Below are positions 32,339-41,203 of a stretch of DNA of 64,000 bases, one piece after another. A model generated the notes under the pieces. The model did no database searches, was not told where the DNA came from, and was given only the letters and a program-made list of their open reading frames with translations. The DNA lies in contig CAYSPJ010000002.1 of assembly GCA_964432875.1 (NCBI GenBank), positions 1-64,000 on the forward strand, written 5' to 3'. The first letter of the stretch is position 1; every line of letters starts with the position of its first letter. The stretch is from JACJYE01 sp964432875 (lineage in GTDB: Bacteria > Bacteroidota > Bacteroidia > Chitinophagales > Saprospiraceae). A program made the translations under genes and the position numbers.

Positions 32339-33694
32339 ATGCTAAAGGCTTTTCGGGATTACGTGCAGGCACAACAACTGCTGCCCCCCGGCAGCCGGGC
32401 TTTGCTTGCCGTCAGCGGCGGCGTGGATTCGGTGGCTATGGCACAGCTCTTCAAGCAGGCAGGCTTGCATTTTGGTATCGCGCACTGCAACTTTAAACTG
32501 CGGGCTGAGGAAGCAGACGAGGATGAGCGCTTTGTGGCGCGCCTGGCGGCAAATCTGGCGGCCCCTTTCTACTCGGCCGCTTTCAATACCGAACAAATTG
32601 CCCGGGAGGAAGGCATTTCTATCCAGATGGCTGCCCGGCAACTGCGCTATGAATGGCTGGAATCGATCCGTAGCGATAACGGCTACAGCCACATCGCCAC
32701 AGCCCACCATCTCAACGATTCGATAGAAACCCTGCTTTACAATCTCGCCAAGGGTTGTGGCATCCGCGGCTTGCACGGCATCCCCCCGCGCAACGGCTAC
32801 GTCATCCGCCCGCTGCTCTTCGCTGCCCGTGAGGAGATAGAACACTACGCCCTGGAGCAGGGGCTGCTCCACCGCGAAGATGCTTCCAATACGGAAACAA
32901 AATACAGCCGCAACAAAATCCGGCATCAAGTCATCCCGGGGTTAAAAGCTATCAACCCTAGCCTCGAAAGCACCATGGCGGCCAATATCGAGCGGCTTCG
33001 CGCAACGGAGTACCTCTACGATTATGCATTGGAAAGCATTAGGGATGAAGTAATTAAAGAGGAGGATGGTCGTATTTTAATGAATATGAATGCTTTGAAG
33101 CATCATGATTCAGGCTTGACTACCATACTATATGAGCTATTATCCCCCTATGGTTTCAATGCCAGCCAAACGGGGCAACTGGCGCAATGCCTGGATCATG
33201 CCGGAGCGGTTTTCTTCGCGCCCGGATACCGCTTGTTGGTAGATCGGGGCTTCTTGATTTTAGAAAAGATGACGGCAGTGCAGGGGGCAGGGGATGCTTT
33301 TTTGATCACTGCAGAGGCGCGGGCGGTAGTTTTAACTGAAGGGCGCTTGTCTTTGAGCCGACTGTCCGGACAGCCCGTGGCATGGTCTACAGGCCCAAAT
33401 GAAGCAGCGCTGGATGCCGATACACTGGTTTTCCCCTTATTTTTACGGCGCTGGCAGCCAGGCGATACCTTCCAACCCCTGGGCATGGGCGGCAAACACC
33501 AAAAAGTTCAGGACTTTTTCACCAACAATAAAGTCTCCCTTTTCGACAAAGAGCGGGCCTGGATACTCGCAGATGCTCAGGGGCGCATCTGCTGGCTGGT
33601 GGGCTACCGCATCGACGAACGCTTTTGCATCAAGCCAGACACTCGGTCCTATTGGGTTTTGAAATATGAAAAAATAGCGCCAATTTTGCATTGA
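32339..33694 (+). CDS. tilS: tRNA(Ile)-lysidine synthetase
   Basis: A 451-aa ATP-pyrophosphatase-family enzyme that converts cytidine 34 of tRNA-Ile(CAU) to lysidine. The P-loop-like motif AVSGGVDSVAM (23-33), the RxxRY-type segment ARQLRYEWL and the TAHHLND motif (HHLNDSIETLL) are present, followed by the C-terminal tRNA-binding domain ending with GYRIDERFCI. It is essential in most bacteria. Cotranscribed with the upstream PfkB-family kinase. Confidence 0.95.
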   Translation: MLKAFRDYVQAQQLLPPGSRALLAVSGGVDSVAMAQLFKQAGLHFGIAHCNFKLRAEEADEDERFVARLAANLAAPFYSAAFNTEQIAREEGISIQMAARQLRYEWLESIRSDNGYSHIATAHHLNDSIETLLYNLAKGCGIRGLHGIPPRNGYVIRPLLFAAREEIEHYALEQGLLHREDASNTETKYSRNKIRHQVIPGLKAINPSLESTMAANIERLRATEYLYDYALESIRDEVIKEEDGRILMNMNALKHHDSGLTTILYELLSPYGFNASQTGQLAQCLDHAGAVFFAPGYRLLVDRGFLILEKMTAVQGAGDAFLITAEARAVVLTEGRLSLSRLSGQPVAWSTGPNEAALDADTLVFPLFLRRWQPGDTFQPLGMGGKHQKVQDFFTNNKVSLFDKERAWILADAQGRICWLVGYRIDERFCIKPDTRSYWVLKYEKIAPILH

Positions 33695-33797
33695 TTTTAC
33701 TTTGTGAGCCACGGTGCTTATATAAAACTCATCAGCCCTTTTCGCTAACCGCAATTAAAAATGGATGCTGATTTCCAAACCAAAAATATCAATAACC

Positions 33798-34871
33798 ATG
33801 AAGCAATTATCTCTACTCCTCCCCATCCTTATTTTCCCTCTATTGTTAACCGGACAGGACATCGAGGTGCCGCAGACTAATAAGCCGCTCATCGTCAAAT
33901 ATACTGCAAGCTGGTGCCCCAACTGCGGCACCTGGGGCTGGTCCCTTTTCCGCAATCTATTGGAGGACAATAGCGAAGATGCATTGCTTGTCGCTTCTCA
34001 CTATAGCGGCAATTTCCAAAATTCAGTCTCCATGGGCTGGTATAGCAACGACAACGTCATTTCTCAGCCGGTCTTCTTCCTCAACAATCAAAACCAGGGG
34101 GCTACTTCAGGCAATGCTGCCAGTAAGCGCAGCGACATCCGCCAGAAAGTGCAGCAAACTAATGGGCAGGCCCCTCTGGTACAAGCCGGCCTGCGCGCCG
34201 AGGTTGACGACGCTAATAACTTGACGGTATTCACCAAAACCCGTTTTTTTAGCCCCGCAAGCGGGGAGTATTACCTGGGGGTATATTTGGTGGAGAAAGA
34301 GTTTATCGGCATCCAGTCAGGACAAGGGAATAACGCGCTGCACAAGCAGATGCTGCGCCGTTCACTCAGCCAAAGCGCTTTTGGCGAACAGATCGCCAAC
34401 GGGGCCATCGCTGCCGGCACTGAACTGGAGAACACCTTTAGCATCAACAGTGCCGCTATCCAGGATGCGGGCATCGGGGACTTGGCAAGCTTGTTGAATG
34501 GCAATGTCGAAATCGCTACAATCATTTGGCAGCGCGACGGCAGCAAATATGTAGCCGTCAACACCAATTCTGCTTTTGCCTCGCTCGTCTCGGCAGTGCA
34601 AGCCCCGGCTTCACTCGGCAGCTTTGAGGTCTTCCCCACGCCTGCGGGCCAACAGGCGACCATCGCCCTGGAGCTTTCCAGCGAGTTGCGCGCCGCCCGC
34701 CTGGAGCTGTTCAGCACCGAAGGCAAGCTGGTACAAACGCTCCACACCGGCCTATTGCCTGCCGGACAGCACCGATTCGACCTGGAGCGCGGAGATTTAC
34801 CCGCTGGCATCTACCTCCTCAGGCTTGCTGACGGTAAAGGAGTAGCGAACAGGAAAGTGGTGTTTCAGTAG
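33798..34871 (+). CDS. Secreted thioredoxin-like protein with type IX sorting domain
   Basis: A 357-aa exported protein. A signal peptide (about residues 1-18) precedes VKYTASWCPNCG, an Omp28/thioredoxin-type active site with CxxC. The C-terminal 75 residues (FEVFPTPAGQQATIALE...LPAGIYLLRLADG...KVVFQ) form a type IX secretion sorting domain, so the protein is expected on the cell surface or in the medium. The start is the ATG at 33798; the frame is open to 33765 but the signal peptide fits the later Met. A surface-exposed thiol oxidoreductase is unusual, since most thioredoxin domains here are periplasmic. Confidence 0.88.
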   Translation: MKQLSLLLPILIFPLLLTGQDIEVPQTNKPLIVKYTASWCPNCGTWGWSLFRNLLEDNSEDALLVASHYSGNFQNSVSMGWYSNDNVISQPVFFLNNQNQGATSGNAASKRSDIRQKVQQTNGQAPLVQAGLRAEVDDANNLTVFTKTRFFSPASGEYYLGVYLVEKEFIGIQSGQGNNALHKQMLRRSLSQSAFGEQIANGAIAAGTELENTFSINSAAIQDAGIGDLASLLNGNVEIATIIWQRDGSKYVAVNTNSAFASLVSAVQAPASLGSFEVFPTPAGQQATIALELSSELRAARLELFSTEGKLVQTLHTGLLPAGQHRFDLERGDLPAGIYLLRLADGKGVANRKVVFQ

Positions 34872-34884
34872 CAAAAACGCAAGC

Positions 34885-36222
34885 TCAACCGCCTCCCACC
34901 AGCATACCGGCGATAGCCGCCGTAAGGAAGCAAGCAACCGTGCCGCCGATGAGCGCCTTGATGCCCAGTTCGGTCAGCGTCTTACGCTGCCCGGGGGCGA
35001 TGGCCCCGATGCCACCGATCTGGATGCCGATGGAGGCAAAATTGGCAAAGCCGCATAATGCATAAGTGGAGATAATCAATGATTTAAAGCTTAATTCGCT
35101 TTCCATACCTTGAAGGGCCGCGTAGGCAAAAAATTCGTTGAGGGTTGTCTTTAAACCCAACAACTGCCCCACCATGAGCATATCGCTGGAAGCTACGCCC
35201 AATACCCATGCGATTGGTGCGAATAAAATGCCCAGCACAAACTGCATATTAAAGCCCTCGAAGCGCCCATCGGTGGTTTTGAGCACATATTCGTTCAAGC
35301 CGCTCCAAGTGCCGATGCCGTTGATGAGCACATAGTTGAGCATGGCGATAAAAGCCGTAAAAACGAGCAGCATCGCCCCCACATTGATTGCCAGTTTCAG
35401 CCCGTCGGTTGTGCCGCGGGAAATGGCGTCCAGCATATTGTTGCCTACATCTTGCCGGGGGATATCCAGCTTCTGGTGCTCCAGGTCGATCTGCCGGGTT
35501 TCCGGGTAGAGCATCTTGGCGGCCACGATGGCCGCTGGAGCGGAGATGATGGAAGCGGTGAGCAAGTGAGTGGCGAAAAGCTGCTGCATAGCAGGGTCAT
35601 CTCCTCCGAGGAAACCCACATAAGCCGCAAAAACCCCACCGGCAATCGTAGCCATGCCGCCAGTCATCAGGCAAAGGATTTCAGAGCGGGACATGCTTTC
35701 CAGATAGGGTTTAACTACCAAAGGGGCCTCGGTTTGTCCGATAAAAACGTTGGCCGCTGCTGCCAGGCTCTCTGCCCCGGTCAGCTTCATGCTGCGCGTC
35801 ATCACCCAGGCAAAGCTTTTGATGATGAGCTGCAGGATGCCTAAGTAGTACAAAACGGAAGACAACGCGGAGAAGAAGATAATGGTGGGCAGTACTTTAA
35901 AGGCGAAGATATAGCCTACGGCCACGATCTCACCGCTGGCCCCATCGATAAATTGCACATTAGATGGCCAGTCGCCCAAAACAAATTTCGTGCCTTCCTC
36001 GGTAAAATCGAGGATTACGACAAAAAAGCTCGCAATGAAGTCGAAAAGCTTATTGATCAGCGGCACTTTCAGAATGGCGATGGCCAGGACGAACTGCATG
36101 CTCATGCCTATGCCCACGATACGCCAATTGATGCCCCGCCGGTTGGCGCTCAATAAATAGCAAGCGCCAAGCATAACCATTATGCCCAATAAGCCGCGAA
36201 GAAGGGAAATAGTCAACTCCAT
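34885..36222 (-). CDS. Concentrative nucleoside transporter (CNT family)
   Basis: A 445-aa polytopic inner-membrane protein, about ten helices. CNT family signatures include FIGQTEAPLVVKPYLE and GGMATIAGGVFAAYV in the middle and ALCGFANFASIGIQIGG near the C terminus. It imports nucleosides with sodium or protons. It is divergent from udk (uridine kinase), which together with cdd elsewhere makes a pyrimidine salvage route. The minus-strand -7 box of a divergent promoter pair lies at 36250-36257. Confidence 0.93.
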   Translation of the reverse strand: MELTISLLRGLLGIMVMLGACYLLSANRRGINWRIVGIGMSMQFVLAIAILKVPLINKLFDFIASFFVVILDFTEEGTKFVLGDWPSNVQFIDGASGEIVAVGYIFAFKVLPTIIFFSALSSVLYYLGILQLIIKSFAWVMTRSMKLTGAESLAAAANVFIGQTEAPLVVKPYLESMSRSEILCLMTGGMATIAGGVFAAYVGFLGGDDPAMQQLFATHLLTASIISAPAAIVAAKMLYPETRQIDLEHQKLDIPRQDVGNNMLDAISRGTTDGLKLAINVGAMLLVFTAFIAMLNYVLINGIGTWSGLNEYVLKTTDGRFEGFNMQFVLGILFAPIAWVLGVASSDMLMVGQLLGLKTTLNEFFAYAALQGMESELSFKSLIISTYALCGFANFASIGIQIGGIGAIAPGQRKTLTELGIKALIGGTVACFLTAAIAGMLVGGG

Positions 36223-36249
36223 GTGAATCGTTTTATATCAGCAAAGCGC

Positions 36250-36289
36250 CAAAAGTAAAAAACTTTTTCCGCTATTCTTCTTACTTTTG
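36250..36289. promoter_or_regulatory. Divergent -7 boxes for the nucleoside transporter and udk
   Basis: TACTTTTG occurs on the minus strand (36250-36257) facing the transporter and on the plus strand (36282-36289) facing udk. Neither has a clear TTTG at -33, so both are partial matches that may depend on an activator. Confidence 0.5.
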
Positions 36290-36311
36290 CCCCAACCAGC
36301 AGCATGGCGAA

Positions 36312-37007
36312 ATGAAACCACTAATCATCGGCGTTACCGGGGGTAGCGGCTCGGGCAAAACCACCTTCATCCGCAGGCTACGGGAGCGCTTTTCGCAGCA
36401 AGAGCTTTGCGTAATCTCACAGGATGACTACTACCTGCCCCGGGAAAAACAATGCGTTGATATTCAAGGCGTACACAATTATGACCGCCCGGCCTCTATT
36501 GATAAAGAGGCTTTTATCAAGGACATCAAGCGGCTGATCAAAGGGAAGGTAGTTGTCCGGCAGGAATACACTTTCAATAACGATGCCGCCGTGCCTCGTT
36601 TGTTGACTTTTGAGCCAGCCCCGATTATTTTGGTGGAAGGTATTTTTGTATTTCACTTCAAAAAGCTGAAAAAGCTGCTACAACTGAAAATATTCCTGCA
36701 CGCCAAGGAAAACCTTAAAGTCATCCGCCGCATCAAGCGCGACCAGATCGAGCGCAACTATCCCATCGAAGACGTACTATACCGCTACGAGCACCACGTG
36801 TTGCCCACCTTCGAGCGCTACATCCAGCCATACAAGGATGAAGCTGATTTGATTATCAACAACAACCATAAATTTGATTGGGGGGTAGAAGTGATCTCTG
36901 GCTACTTGCGCAACTATCTGCAGCAAGCGGGGGAGCCACACCCTCTGGATCAGCCCGAGGGGCAAGCGGAGCTCAGCCAGGAACACGATTGGAAAAATCA
37001 TGAATAA
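36312..37007 (+). CDS. udk: Uridine kinase
   Basis: A 231-aa P-loop kinase that phosphorylates uridine and cytidine. Walker A is GVTGGSGSGKTT (7-18), followed by ISQDDYYLPRE with the catalytic Asp, NYDRPASID for substrate binding, and IKRDQIERNYP for the lid. Length is normal with a short charged C-terminal tail. It is divergent from a nucleoside transporter. The final eight bases overlap the next gene, so the two are likely translated together. Confidence 0.94.
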   Translation: MKPLIIGVTGGSGSGKTTFIRRLRERFSQQELCVISQDDYYLPREKQCVDIQGVHNYDRPASIDKEAFIKDIKRLIKGKVVVRQEYTFNNDAAVPRLLTFEPAPIILVEGIFVFHFKKLKKLLQLKIFLHAKENLKVIRRIKRDQIERNYPIEDVLYRYEHHVLPTFERYIQPYKDEADLIINNNHKFDWGVEVISGYLRNYLQQAGEPHPLDQPEGQAELSQEHDWKNHE

Positions 37008-38100
37008 ACGGCAATGGATGCGCTGGGGCATGGCGGTGCTGCCAATGCTGCTTACGGCCCGCCTGCCCGCTCAACTGGATGCTGCCGGCTGGTTAGCCGA
37101 TGCCGTGGGTTATTATCGCTATGCGGCGATCGAAGAACCAGCCCAGCGTATACATGAGTATGAGTTCACGGCCGATTTCCACTTTTTCCCCCTGGATAAC
37201 CTGGCAATTGGCGGGCGCTTATCCAATCAATACCTGGCCTTCAACGACGATTTTTTTCAGGCTTCCGAACTGGCTTTTACCATCGAGCCGAAGGTACGCT
37301 ATTATTTCCTGAGAGCGCCTATCCCCTTTTTCGTCGAGGCAAGTGGTTACTGGCAGCGAACAGAGCTGAGCCAGTTTGGCATCTCCGGCCAGCGTGTAGA
37401 AGGCCTCGGCTTCTCCCTGGGGGCAGGGGCTAATCTGCTTTTTGCCGAGCGCGGGTGTTTGGAAGGCTTGTTGGAATACCGTTACCGCGAATCTTTAGAT
37501 CAGGGCGGGCAGCAAGATACGCCTGCCTTAAGCAGCCTGATGATGGGTGCCAGGTTGCGGGCTTATCTGGGTGTGGATAGCGAAGCGTCAGGTATGAAGG
37601 GGCCGGGCCTTGGGGCGGTGCGCAGTGGGAATTGGATGGCTGGCGGGCGCATCGGCGGCGCGCTTTACTTTGATAGCCCTGATTTCTGGGATATCAATGC
37701 CATCGGCAGCATTTTCCTTTCCAGTCGGCTGGCGCTGGGGCTGGGCGTAGAATTCCAGGGCTTCCCTAGTGCTAACCGTTTGGAGGAGGGGTATTTCACC
37801 CGCTCGCTAGAGCCCTTCCTGCGCTACTATTTTGAGCTCAACGATAATATGCTATTGTTCCCCACTATGGGCTACATGCTGGGGCGTAGCGATAGCACCA
37901 ATCGGCTAGGCTTTGCCAGCACTGCTTTCAATACCTGGCGCATGGGCGTGGGCCTGGATAATTTCTTGTCTCCCTCTTTGGCTCTAGAGCTCATCTTCAG
38001 CCTCTCAGGCCGAACTGCTAGCCCAACCCTGGCTACTTCCACCCGCGATTTTGACCTTTCTTTTGGGCTGTCAGCAGGGCTGGTGGCTTATTGGAGGTAG
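37000..38100 (+). CDS. Predicted outer-membrane beta-barrel protein
   Basis: A 366-aa protein with a signal peptide (about 1-24, ending near TARLPAQ) and many alternating aromatic strands such as YEFTADFHFFP, KVRYYFL and SLEPFLRYYFEL. No lipobox and no enzymatic motif. It overlaps the end of udk by eight bases, which is a tight link, yet no functional reason is known; it might serve nucleoside uptake across the outer membrane. That is inference from position. A large palindromic terminator follows. Confidence 0.72.
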   Translation: MNKRQWMRWGMAVLPMLLTARLPAQLDAAGWLADAVGYYRYAAIEEPAQRIHEYEFTADFHFFPLDNLAIGGRLSNQYLAFNDDFFQASELAFTIEPKVRYYFLRAPIPFFVEASGYWQRTELSQFGISGQRVEGLGFSLGAGANLLFAERGCLEGLLEYRYRESLDQGGQQDTPALSSLMMGARLRAYLGVDSEASGMKGPGLGAVRSGNWMAGGRIGGALYFDSPDFWDINAIGSIFLSSRLALGLGVEFQGFPSANRLEEGYFTRSLEPFLRYYFELNDNMLLFPTMGYMLGRSDSTNRLGFASTAFNTWRMGVGLDNFLSPSLALELIFSLSGRTASPTLATSTRDFDLSFGLSAGLVAYWR

Positions 38101-38111
38101 CTTGAAGTAAA

Positions 38112-38184
38112 AAGGATAAAGGATAAAGGATAAAGGTTAAAGGATGACCTGTCCTTTAACCTTTATCCTTTATCCTTTATCCTT
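38112..38184. terminator. 33-bp perfect hairpin built of AAGGATA heptamers
   Basis: The left arm (38112-38144) reads AAGGATA three times, then AAGGTTA and AAGGA; the right arm (38152-38184) is its exact reverse complement over all 33 bases. The 7-base loop is TGACCTG and a T run follows at 38186-38190. It lies between convergent genes and should stop transcription from both sides. It is also the most perfect of the window's heptamer arrays. Confidence 0.9.
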
Positions 38185-38188
38185 GTTT

Positions 38189-40561
38189 TTACTGTTTCAC
38201 CACCCGCAAGCTCTGCAACAGCTGGCCGCCACTAGTCAGTTTAGCCCAGTAAACGCCATTCGGCAGATCGCTGCCGAGGGTTATCTGCCCTTGGTTGTCG
38301 AGTAATTCAAAGCGTTTGATTTCCTGGCCCAGGGCATTGTAGAGCAACAAAGCCTTGCTGCCGCTAACTGCTTCCAGTTGGTAACTGATGACAGCTGTTT
38401 CCCGGAAAGGGTTGGGTGATGCCTGGATTAGCTGGGCTGCCGCAGTTTCATCTACGCTGCTTATGCCGCGTTCCTCGATCAGGATTTGATCAATGGCTGC
38501 TTCTACCAGGTGGCCAGTTGGCTGTAGGTCCGAAGTTCTTATAATCAGCTGCACCTTGTCCGTAAGGGCAATAAAATCGGCCAAGTGGATTTCGCCGAGT
38601 GAGCGCCACTGGCTTTGAGATTGAGCCGTATAGAAAATCTCAGCTTCATCCAGGCCATTGTCAACCCGGATGGAGAAATCATCATCAGGGGTGCCAGCTC
38701 CGCCGTCATTAAAGAACCAGAACAGGCCGGTAAGCACCGGATCGCTATAATCAGACAAATCCATCAGGGGAGAAGTCAGGGTGACGATGCCGTTGTCCAC
38801 GTCGTCGTCGCCGGCACCGCCGCCGCCGTTGCCAGTTACGTAGCATTCCTTGCCCAGGTCGTTGGGGGCATCTGCGCCGGGGTTAGAAGCAGCGCCGTTG
38901 AAGAAAGTGCCTACAGGTTCACCCCGCTCCCAGAAACCACTGGTAGCACCTACCTGGGAAACCGTCCAGTCCAGGTCAAAGAGGAAGTCATCCTGATAGC
39001 CTTCTTGCAGCATGATCGTCAGGCTGGTATTGCCGCTCAGGTTGACGTTTTCCACAACAGCATGGAGGTAGCCCCATTTGGCGGCGTAAACATTATATTG
39101 CCCCTCGGTCACTCCCGAAAGGGTAAAGTTGCCGTTGGCATCAGTATTAGTGCTAAAGGCGAAAGTTTCGTTTTGTGCCATCACCAAGGCGCCACCCAAG
39201 GGCTGGCCGTCAGCATCGCGCACGGTTTGGCCCGTAATGACATAAGTGGTGATCGGCACCAGTTCTACTTCCACTTCAGTCAGGACGCCATTTTCGAGCG
39301 TCAGGCTAATGGTTTTTTCGTTGTAGCCCGGTTTGGTGAATTCAACGTCGAAAACGCCATTGAGTGCCTGGCCGGTCTCGAAACGCCCAAATGCATCCGT
39401 AAGATCGAAGTTGGGCTGGTTAGAATTGATTACGACCCGCACATCTTTGAGCAAGGCGCCAGTAATCGAATCCGTAACGATGCCTTCCAGCCAACAAGCC
39501 CGCACAAAAGTTGGGCGCAGGACATAGAGGCCGTTGGTAATATCCGTGACGAGCACCGTCTGGGAGGGCAAATATGGATATAAGCCCCAGGCGCCATTGA
39601 AATTGCCAGGGGCACCAAGCCAGGTGCCGTAGTTGCCTACCTCGATCAGGTTGGTAGGGCGGGAAGCATCCACCACGCGGCCGCCGTCCGTATAATAGGA
39701 GATCAACAGGTAGTTATCCCATACATGCACGTTGTGCGGGATGACCCCCAAGCCCAGCGAGCCGACCGGGCGATATTGGTCCAATTCGACGATATTGCCC
39801 AGGTCGGTGACATCGTAAGCGCCAACAGGGGCATTCGGGCGTTCATCGGTGGTAAAAGCGACGGTTTCTTCTTCGTTCAGCCAGACGTTGTGGGTAAAAC
39901 GGAAAGGCGTAGGCTGGGTGCCCAACAGTTGGATGTTGCTTTTGTCGCTCACATCATAAACGGTCATATTGCCCACGTAAATCTCGGAAGCATACATGCG
40001 ATTGCTGGCCGTAAAGACATCATGAGAATAGATTGCTGGCGCTGCCGCCACAAATTCCGGATGCCCGTCAGAGGTGTTTACATCCAGGATCAGCATGCCG
40101 CCGCCATTGAGGTTGCAGCCGGCCAGGTAGCAAAAGCCATATTCGTCTATGTAGAGGTTGTGGCAGGAGGACAAGATGCCGAGGCCCGGCAGGTCCGGCG
40201 TCCAGTCGTAGTGCGTCACGCTATTGGGCAAATCAGACAGGTCAACCACCAGCAAGCCATTGGCGCCTTCGTTAGTGACGTAGGCGTAGTTGCCCCAGGT
40301 TTTGATATCGCGCCAGGTTGTGACTGCGCCGGGTATGAAGGCTACCTCCTGAGCATTGGACGGATCTTCCAGGCTGACAATGGAGAAGCCATTGCGTACG
40401 CCTACGAGGGCGTATTCGGTACCGCTCACCGGATCAGCCCAACCCCAGACGTCGCTGATGTTGTTACTGTATTGTACGCGAGAGAGCAACTCCATATTCA
40501 GTTGCGCCATGCCGTAGGCAGATGAAACAGCGAATAGGAGTAGTAATAGTGCTTTTTTCAT
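38189..40561 (-). CDS. Choice-of-anchor-type secreted protein with type IX sorting domain
   Basis: A 790-aa exported protein. After a signal peptide (about 1-19) comes a repeat region resembling the choice-of-anchor B beta-propeller (LVIVD-type, residues about 25-350). Two carboxypeptidase-regulatory-like beta domains follow (WLEGIVTDSITGALLKD and ITGQTVRDADGQPLGG), then a jelly-roll-like segment and a type IX sorting domain ending QASPNPFRETAVISYQ...LPNGVYWAKL. It is expected at the cell surface. Function is likely binding or adhesion. A TATCTTTA box at 40611-40618 (minus) could be its -7. Confidence 0.85.
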   Translation of the reverse strand: MKKALLLLLFAVSSAYGMAQLNMELLSRVQYSNNISDVWGWADPVSGTEYALVGVRNGFSIVSLEDPSNAQEVAFIPGAVTTWRDIKTWGNYAYVTNEGANGLLVVDLSDLPNSVTHYDWTPDLPGLGILSSCHNLYIDEYGFCYLAGCNLNGGGMLILDVNTSDGHPEFVAAAPAIYSHDVFTASNRMYASEIYVGNMTVYDVSDKSNIQLLGTQPTPFRFTHNVWLNEEETVAFTTDERPNAPVGAYDVTDLGNIVELDQYRPVGSLGLGVIPHNVHVWDNYLLISYYTDGGRVVDASRPTNLIEVGNYGTWLGAPGNFNGAWGLYPYLPSQTVLVTDITNGLYVLRPTFVRACWLEGIVTDSITGALLKDVRVVINSNQPNFDLTDAFGRFETGQALNGVFDVEFTKPGYNEKTISLTLENGVLTEVEVELVPITTYVITGQTVRDADGQPLGGALVMAQNETFAFSTNTDANGNFTLSGVTEGQYNVYAAKWGYLHAVVENVNLSGNTSLTIMLQEGYQDDFLFDLDWTVSQVGATSGFWERGEPVGTFFNGAASNPGADAPNDLGKECYVTGNGGGGAGDDDVDNGIVTLTSPLMDLSDYSDPVLTGLFWFFNDGGAGTPDDDFSIRVDNGLDEAEIFYTAQSQSQWRSLGEIHLADFIALTDKVQLIIRTSDLQPTGHLVEAAIDQILIEERGISSVDETAAAQLIQASPNPFRETAVISYQLEAVSGSKALLLYNALGQEIKRFELLDNQGQITLGSDLPNGVYWAKLTSGGQLLQSLRVVKQ

Positions 40562-40646
40562 GAAAACTTGTTAATGTGATGAAAGAATCTGGCTGTTTTT
40601 TTAGGGTGCGTAAAGATACTGGCTTTGCGCTGAAAAAGAAAGATTG

Positions 40647-41090
40647 CTAGAGCGGTACTACCGCAATTGTTAAGCGGCTGACACAAGTTGTCTGGCCCTC
40701 TTCATCCTTTATCTCAATATCCCAGACGTGGATGCGCCGGCCGATGCGCAGCGGGCTTACCCTTCCAGTGACATGGCCTTTGGTAGCCGGCCGCAGGTGG
40801 TTGGCGTTGAGTTCTACACCGACCACCTGTTCTTTTAAGGGGTCGGGCAGGCATAAAACAGAGGCGACGCTACCCAGGGTCTCTGCCAGAGTTGCCGAAG
40901 CACCGCCGTGCAACAAGCCCATGGGCTGTATGGTGCGCTGGTCAACGGGCATACTGGCTTCAATATAATCCGGGCCGTAAGCGGTAAAGGTGATGCCCAA
41001 GTGCGCTACTAAGGTGTTTTGAGTGAGGACGCCCAAGCCTTCCAGGGTGAAGTCTTGTTTCCAAATCGCGTTAGTTGATTTTTGCTCCAT
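40647..41090 (-). CDS. Hotdog-fold acyl-CoA thioesterase (PaaI/MenI-like)
   Basis: A 147-aa single-hotdog protein. QPMGLLHGGASATLAETLGS is the active-site helix with the conserved Gly-Gly and acidic residue, and VVGVELNANHLRPATKG is the typical second motif of the PaaI/1,4-dihydroxy-2-naphthoyl-CoA hydrolase group. It hydrolyses an aromatic or short acyl-CoA; the substrate is not readable. The ATG at 41090 is preferred to a TTG at 41096. Alone on the minus strand. Confidence 0.9.
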   Translation of the reverse strand: MEQKSTNAIWKQDFTLEGLGVLTQNTLVAHLGITFTAYGPDYIEASMPVDQRTIQPMGLLHGGASATLAETLGSVASVLCLPDPLKEQVVGVELNANHLRPATKGHVTGRVSPLRIGRRIHVWDIEIKDEEGQTTCVSRLTIAVVPL

Positions 41091-41203
41091 ATTCAATTTA
41101 TTGACTTATCTTCGGCAAGGTATATCATTGTCTGTGCCCGGATCGAGTATCAGGCAATAAAAACGAAAAATGGCCGTCAAGTGTTTAGCAATTAACTAAA
41201 GTC

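Noticed and set aside
38615..40525. Two long plus-strand ORFs (322 and 266 aa) opposite the choice-of-anchor gene
   Set aside because: Shadow frames; the minus-strand protein has a signal peptide, repeats and a sorting domain.
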